Assembly: GCF_964355755.1 (NCBI RefSeq)
Contig: NC_092671.1
Span: forward strand, 36,039,304 to 36,103,303
Origin: Antedon mediterranea
Taxonomy: Eukaryota > Echinodermata > Crinoidea > Comatulida > Antedonidae
Direction: 5' to 3'
Length of the DNA stretch: 64,000 nt
The position numbers were made by a program, and so were the translations under genes. Below the pieces are notes generated by a model that saw only the letters and a list, made by a program, of their open reading frames with translations, did no database searches and was not told where the DNA came from. Of the stretch, positions 59,925 through 64,000 are shown piece after piece. How positions within the stretch are numbered: position 1 is the stretch's first letter; each line of letters begins with the position of its first letter.

Positions 59925-62869
59925 CTATACAAACAAATAGTATGTTTTCATTTCTTTTTTGAATTTGCTTTTTGTTAGAAACCTTAAATCATCCGGGATT
60001 TCATTCCAGAGCTTTGCACCAGAATACTTGATGGAATGTTGTCCTATGTTTGTTCTATATTTTGGTACATACAACTTTTCTCTAGTCTGAGACCTTGATG
60101 AATAACGAAAATTAATATACAAAAAATATTTAGGAGTTGTATCTGGAAATTTACCATGTAAACTATCATGAACAAATAAAGTAATTAAATACTGATGCTG
60201 CTGATAAATATTTAAAATTTTAAGTTCTTTGAATAATAATGATGTTGGTGCTAGTCTATCAGAATGAGTCAATGTGCGTATAATACGTTTTTGTGTTAAA
60301 TATACTGGTTTTAAATGAGTTTTATAAGTGTTACCCCAAGCTTCTAATGCAAATGAAATATGAGGCAAAATAAAACAATTATATAAAAGCACCAAAATTG
60401 ATTGGGGTACAACATATTTAAGTTTGTACAATAAACCAGCCTTAGAACTAATAATTTTATTAACCTTATTAGAATGCACTTTCCATGTAAGTCTATTATC
60501 TATATCTACCCCAATGTAAGTTGTAGCTTCAACTTCATCTAATTTTGATTCCTTTATGTATATCCCCCTTTACTTCAATTATTGTATGCCGATTACGAAA
60601 TATAATATAATTTGTCTTTTTAGAATTAATTGTCAACTTATTAACATCACACCAATCTACTATATGTTTCAACTGCTCATTTACATTTGTTAGGTCAACA
60701 ATTTCATGTGGATTAAAAGAACAAAATAAACTAGTATCATCTGCAAATAATCGTGTATCAAAAAAGTCAGAAGAGTTTACAATATCATTTACATAAATAA
60801 GAAACAATGTAGGTCCTAAGACCGACCCTTGTGGTACTCCACAAGTTATTGAATTCTCATTAGACTCTATTCCATTTACACTGATACATTGCTTCCTATT
60901 ATATAAATAATTTTTAAATAAAGCTAATGGCAACCCTCTTATCCCATATGCACTTAACTTATCCAGTAGTATTTGATGATTGACTGTATCGAATGCTTTC
61001 TTTAGATCTAAAAATATTCCAACAACTATGTTTCCCTTATCTAATTTCTCAGACAAATTTTGTACTAACTCAATAATAGCAAGTTTTGTGCTGTACCCTT
61101 CTCTAAATCCATACTGTTGATGATATAATAAATCAAATTTACTTAAATAACATAAAAGTTGCTTATTTATAATTTTCTCAAATACTTTACTAAATTGTGG
61201 CAATACAGATATTGGTCTGTAATTCCCTGGATCTGATGGCAGACCCTTTTTAAATAATGGAAATACCTTTGCTTTTTTTAAGTCATCAGGGAAGATCCCT
61301 GTAGATAGTGACAAATTAATTATATACGTAAAGGGTCTAGATATATAATCTGCTGCATATATAATTAATTTAGGATTAATTTGGTCCAAGCCTACAGCTT
61401 TATTCTTATCTAAACCCTTTAAGATATCATTTACTTCTTCATCAACAACATAATTGAAAAATAATGAATTCTGGGGTACAGTTGATAAATATATATTATG
61501 ATTTACATTTGTGTTATCAATACATTCTTCTGCAAGATTTTTTCCAATTGAAACAAAATAATCATTAAAACCATTAATTATTGCTGTTTGATTAGTTTCT
61601 ATATTAACATTGCCATCACATGATTTAATTTCTAATTTATTAGGTAATTTCATTTTTTTCTTACCTCTTCCTAAAATATCATTAATAATTTCCCATATTT
61701 TATTTGTATTACCACACTTTTCTTCAAATTGATCTGAGTAATATTTCTGTTTTGCTGTTCTTAAGGTGTTTGTAAGACAATTTCGATATCGTTTATACTT
61801 TGCTAACATATCTACATTGTAATTACTTTTTATTACCTTTGAAAATAACCTATGTTTATGCTTAATTGATTTTTTTATACTAGAATTAATCCATGGTTTC
61901 TTTAGTTTCTTTCTTGGGTTAACAGTTTTTAAAACTAATGGTGCATGTTTATTACAAACTTCTAGAAATAACCTTTTAAACTCTGTGTAAGCAGAATTTA
62001 CCTCTTGACTATCAAATACTTCAGACCAATTTACACTCATAAGATCATGTTGGAAGTGTTGGATTTTAAACTTGGAAAATTTTCTAAATTTGATTTGATC
62101 AGTCTGTTGGAAGTAGTCATTAAAGTTCTCTAACATACAAAAAGTAGCCAAATGGTCTGATATATCTAATTCTATGGTTCCTGAAGTTAAAAATCTAGAA
62201 TGGATATTTGTATATACATGATCAATTGTTGTTCTTGAACTACTGGTTATTCGTGTATATACATTAATAAGTTGTATAAAGTTTAAGCAAGACAAGCTAT
62301 TTTTTAGACTTAAAGCATCTGCAGCATTTAAATTACTTGCATTAATATCAAAATCCCCAATTAATATGCATTCAGTACCTTGTTGTTTAATATTTGCAAG
62401 TGACAATTCTAGGCTTTCAATAAATTCCTCAACGTTTGTATTTGGTTGCCTATATAAAACTCCAACTATGAGGGATTTATTTTGACCAACATCTATTTCC
62501 AGCCATAAAGACTCAGAATGATGTACATTATAATCAATAGCCGTATAATTAATTGAATCATGTATGTACGCTCCTACTCCACCTCCTCTTTGATTAATAC
62601 GACATTTAGTTTCCAACGAGTAATTATTCATTTTAAACAAATCCTTGTTTGTAACTTGCCACACTTCCGACAAGGCTATAATTTTAAATTTACTTTGAAC
62701 CAATTCCTCATAAAATAATTTAAATTCTTCAAAGTTCTTGTTAAGCGATCTAATATTAATGTGAGATACTGAAAACACTGATTGAGATTTATTATCAAAA
62801 AAATTACAAAATTCAGATGACGAATATGTCTTACAGATGTAATTGATAATCTAGATTTTGGTTAGCCAT
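59925..62869 (-). pseudogene. LINE ORF2: APE endonuclease plus reverse transcriptase, two single-base breaks
   Basis: A likely start is ATG at 62869 (MANQNLDYQLHL), with a one-base break before VFSVSHINIRSLNKNF. The endonuclease shows NIRSLN, ALSEVW, GVLYRQP, GDFDIN and ISDHLA motifs. The reverse transcriptase shows PLFKKG...NYRPISVLP, FLDLKKAFDTVNH, GVPQGSVLGPTLFLIYVNDI and RLFADDTSLF. A single extra base in a run of five G (60564-60568) shifts the frame before IYIKESKLDEVEATTYIGVD, and the C-terminal region (59925-60540) ends EMKTYYLFV. The total of about 980 codons is full length for such an ORF2. Clade unresolved (CR1/Jockey/Crack-like). Confidence 0.88.
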
Positions 62870-62924
62870 TAAAACCATATAAATAAATATTTAAGTACAG
62901 AAAAACTATTAGCATTATTATACA

Positions 62925-63698
62925 ATTTTACCAATATCATCTTCACTATTAATAACAATCAACATTGAACCCTGTTGTTTGCGTACATAGATGCGCCCAT
63001 TGTATGTCCACAAATACTTATAGTTCTTTGTCTTCCTTATATCGTTTATTTTTCCCATAAGACTACGTTTCTTTTGAGTTAAGTTTTCATTAACATATAT
63101 GTGGTTTTTACCTGTCTATCCAAGCATATCAGTAGTTGTATTCCTAATCTTTTTCCTGTCATTATATACTTGATCACGCTTCTTTCTGCTGCAAAATTTG
63201 ACAATTATTGGTCTGTCTGTTCTATCTCGATTACCAATCCTATGTGACGCCTCGATGTCCTCTTTTTTTATACTAACTGTCGATTTCCTTTAGAACTTTC
63301 AGTGCAATATCTTCAGTATTTTCATTTGCAATTTGTGATATACCTCTTATTTCAATATTCTCTCGTCTGCTATACTGATTCTGTTCATCCTGCTCTTTCT
63401 CTAATTTCTCCACTCTTCTCGTAAGATCTTCGTTATCTTCTTTCAGTTGTTTATTTTCTTGCTCAATGCTTTTCATCTTAACACAGTTTTCTTCAATTAG
63501 TTTGTTAAAGAATTCCATGGACGATTTGATTTCCCTCATATTTTCTAAGAGACTGGGTATAAACTTGACTTGGTCTTTTATATCAGATAGTTGTTTCAAA
63601 ACTGCATCTGTTGGAATATCATCTGCCGAGTCTTCATCTCCAACTATTAACACCTCATCCTCTTTCCCTTTTCCTTTAACGGTCTTAGGTCTAGGCAT
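62925..63698 (-). pseudogene. LINE ORF1 (coiled-coil nucleic-acid-binding protein), frameshifted
   Basis: Starts MPRPKTVKGKGKEDEVLIVG. A coiled coil with heptad-like EENCVKMKSIEQENKQLKED and EDLTRRVEKLEKEQDEQNQ leads into SRRENIEIRGI, the usual start of the ORF1p RNA-binding part. A one-base shift at about 63274 separates it from VSIKKEDIEASHRIGNRDRT and IIVKFCSRKKRDQVYNDRKK. A second break at about 63110 precedes the final NHIYVNENLTQKKRSLMGKI and RIYVRKQQGSMLIVIN. It acts with ORF2 in the RNP in related elements; this copy cannot make the full protein. Confidence 0.82.
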
Positions 63699-63967
63699 CC
63701 TTGTTTGTTGTATAGCCTATTCCCACGTGTACTCTTGCTCACCTCACTCAGCTAGTCACTAGAGTGAACACTGCCTGGCTAGTAGCTTCCGGTTTGTGGC
63801 CTAGGCCTAGCTTTTGGATAACGTGTTAACATCAGATTCAAACCAAACCAGGTGCTAATTTTACAGAATCCCAACATAAATAAGATATAAATGACACTTA
63901 ACCACAAATTCTGTTTATAAAATAATTAAAACCGGATAATTTTGGAGCCCTTGAGAGAGCAAATGTC

Positions 63968-64000
63968 AAACTCTGTTTATACTACTAAACTTTATGTGAC
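63968..64000. mobile_element. left end of a foldback-1 MITE cut by the window edge
   Basis: AAACTCTGTTTATACTACTA followed by AACTTTATGTGAC matches the family's start and the window then ends. Confidence 0.7.

Larger units (their letters stand above)
59646..63800 (-). mobile_element. nearly full-length APE-type LINE in the LMBR1-like intron
   Basis: The minus-strand element has ORF1 (63698 to about 62925), ORF2 (about 62869-59925) and a 3' UTR ending GGGTAAATAAAGAAAGAAAG (tail 59649-59675). The 5' end is not sharply defined, about 63700-63830. Only a few single-base frame breaks are seen, so it is young or recently active. A decayed relative lies at 48115-49020. Confidence 0.9.

Overview
The window is nuclear DNA of an intron-rich metazoan. 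The genes (a SMARCC SWI/SNF core subunit, a LMBR1-like membrane protein, antistasin-repeat secreted proteins), the AT-rich introns, the frequent TAGGCCTA-type words and the mix of tRNA-derived SINEs, APE-type LINEs and palindromic MITEs suggest an echinoderm. That placement is an inference from pattern, not from a search.

Layout. 1-20.5 kb: a SMARCC1/2 orthologue on the minus strand. Seventeen coding exons (start codon at 20511, last visible exon 3381-3503) give about 718 residues, through the chromodomain-like N-terminal module, the SWIRM domain and the SANT domain; the C-terminal part lies beyond the left edge. Its introns are full of foldback MITEs, SINEs and LINE ends. 21.4-47.6 kb: a plus-strand tandem cluster of four cysteine-rich secreted-protein genes (A 21438-32986, B 34181-38154, C 42149-43483, D 44902-46751). 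Each begins with a signal-peptide exon, and each internal exon encodes one six-cysteine antistasin-like module with a proline-rich linker; the splice phases are all 1. Gene A (18 exons, 616 residues) looks like a fusion of about four ancestral copies, because three decayed copies of its first exon persist inside its introns. Gene D has lost the donor site of its signal-peptide exon. Between B and C lies a 27-bp satellite-like array that contains copies of gene B's 3' end and a 5'-truncated LINE.

47.6-57.5 kb is gene-poor and made of mobile DNA: a CCTCCGCC-ended element, a decayed LINE end with a MITE inserted in it, and a 3.5-kb transposon (about 49748-53257) with terminal inverted repeats of about 0.75 kb. 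This transposon carries an intron-containing, now broken gene whose protein has a HEEAD...DTDV...TGSDTT motif series. Its terminal repeats encode the protein's N-terminus on one strand and its cysteine-rich C-terminus on the other. 57.5-58.2 kb holds the first two coding exons of a LMBR1-family gene on the plus strand. The rest is intron, holding a TGACGC-rich foldback element and a nearly full-length minus-strand LINE (about 59646-63800).

The genes do not form a pathway. The linked ones are the four antistasin-like paralogues, which share promoter sequence (a TATA box about 48-50 bp before the ATG), signal peptide, splice phase and 3' flank. The points of most interest are the fused history of gene A, the doubly coding terminal repeats of the transposon, and at least six palindromic MITE families that share one terminal signature.
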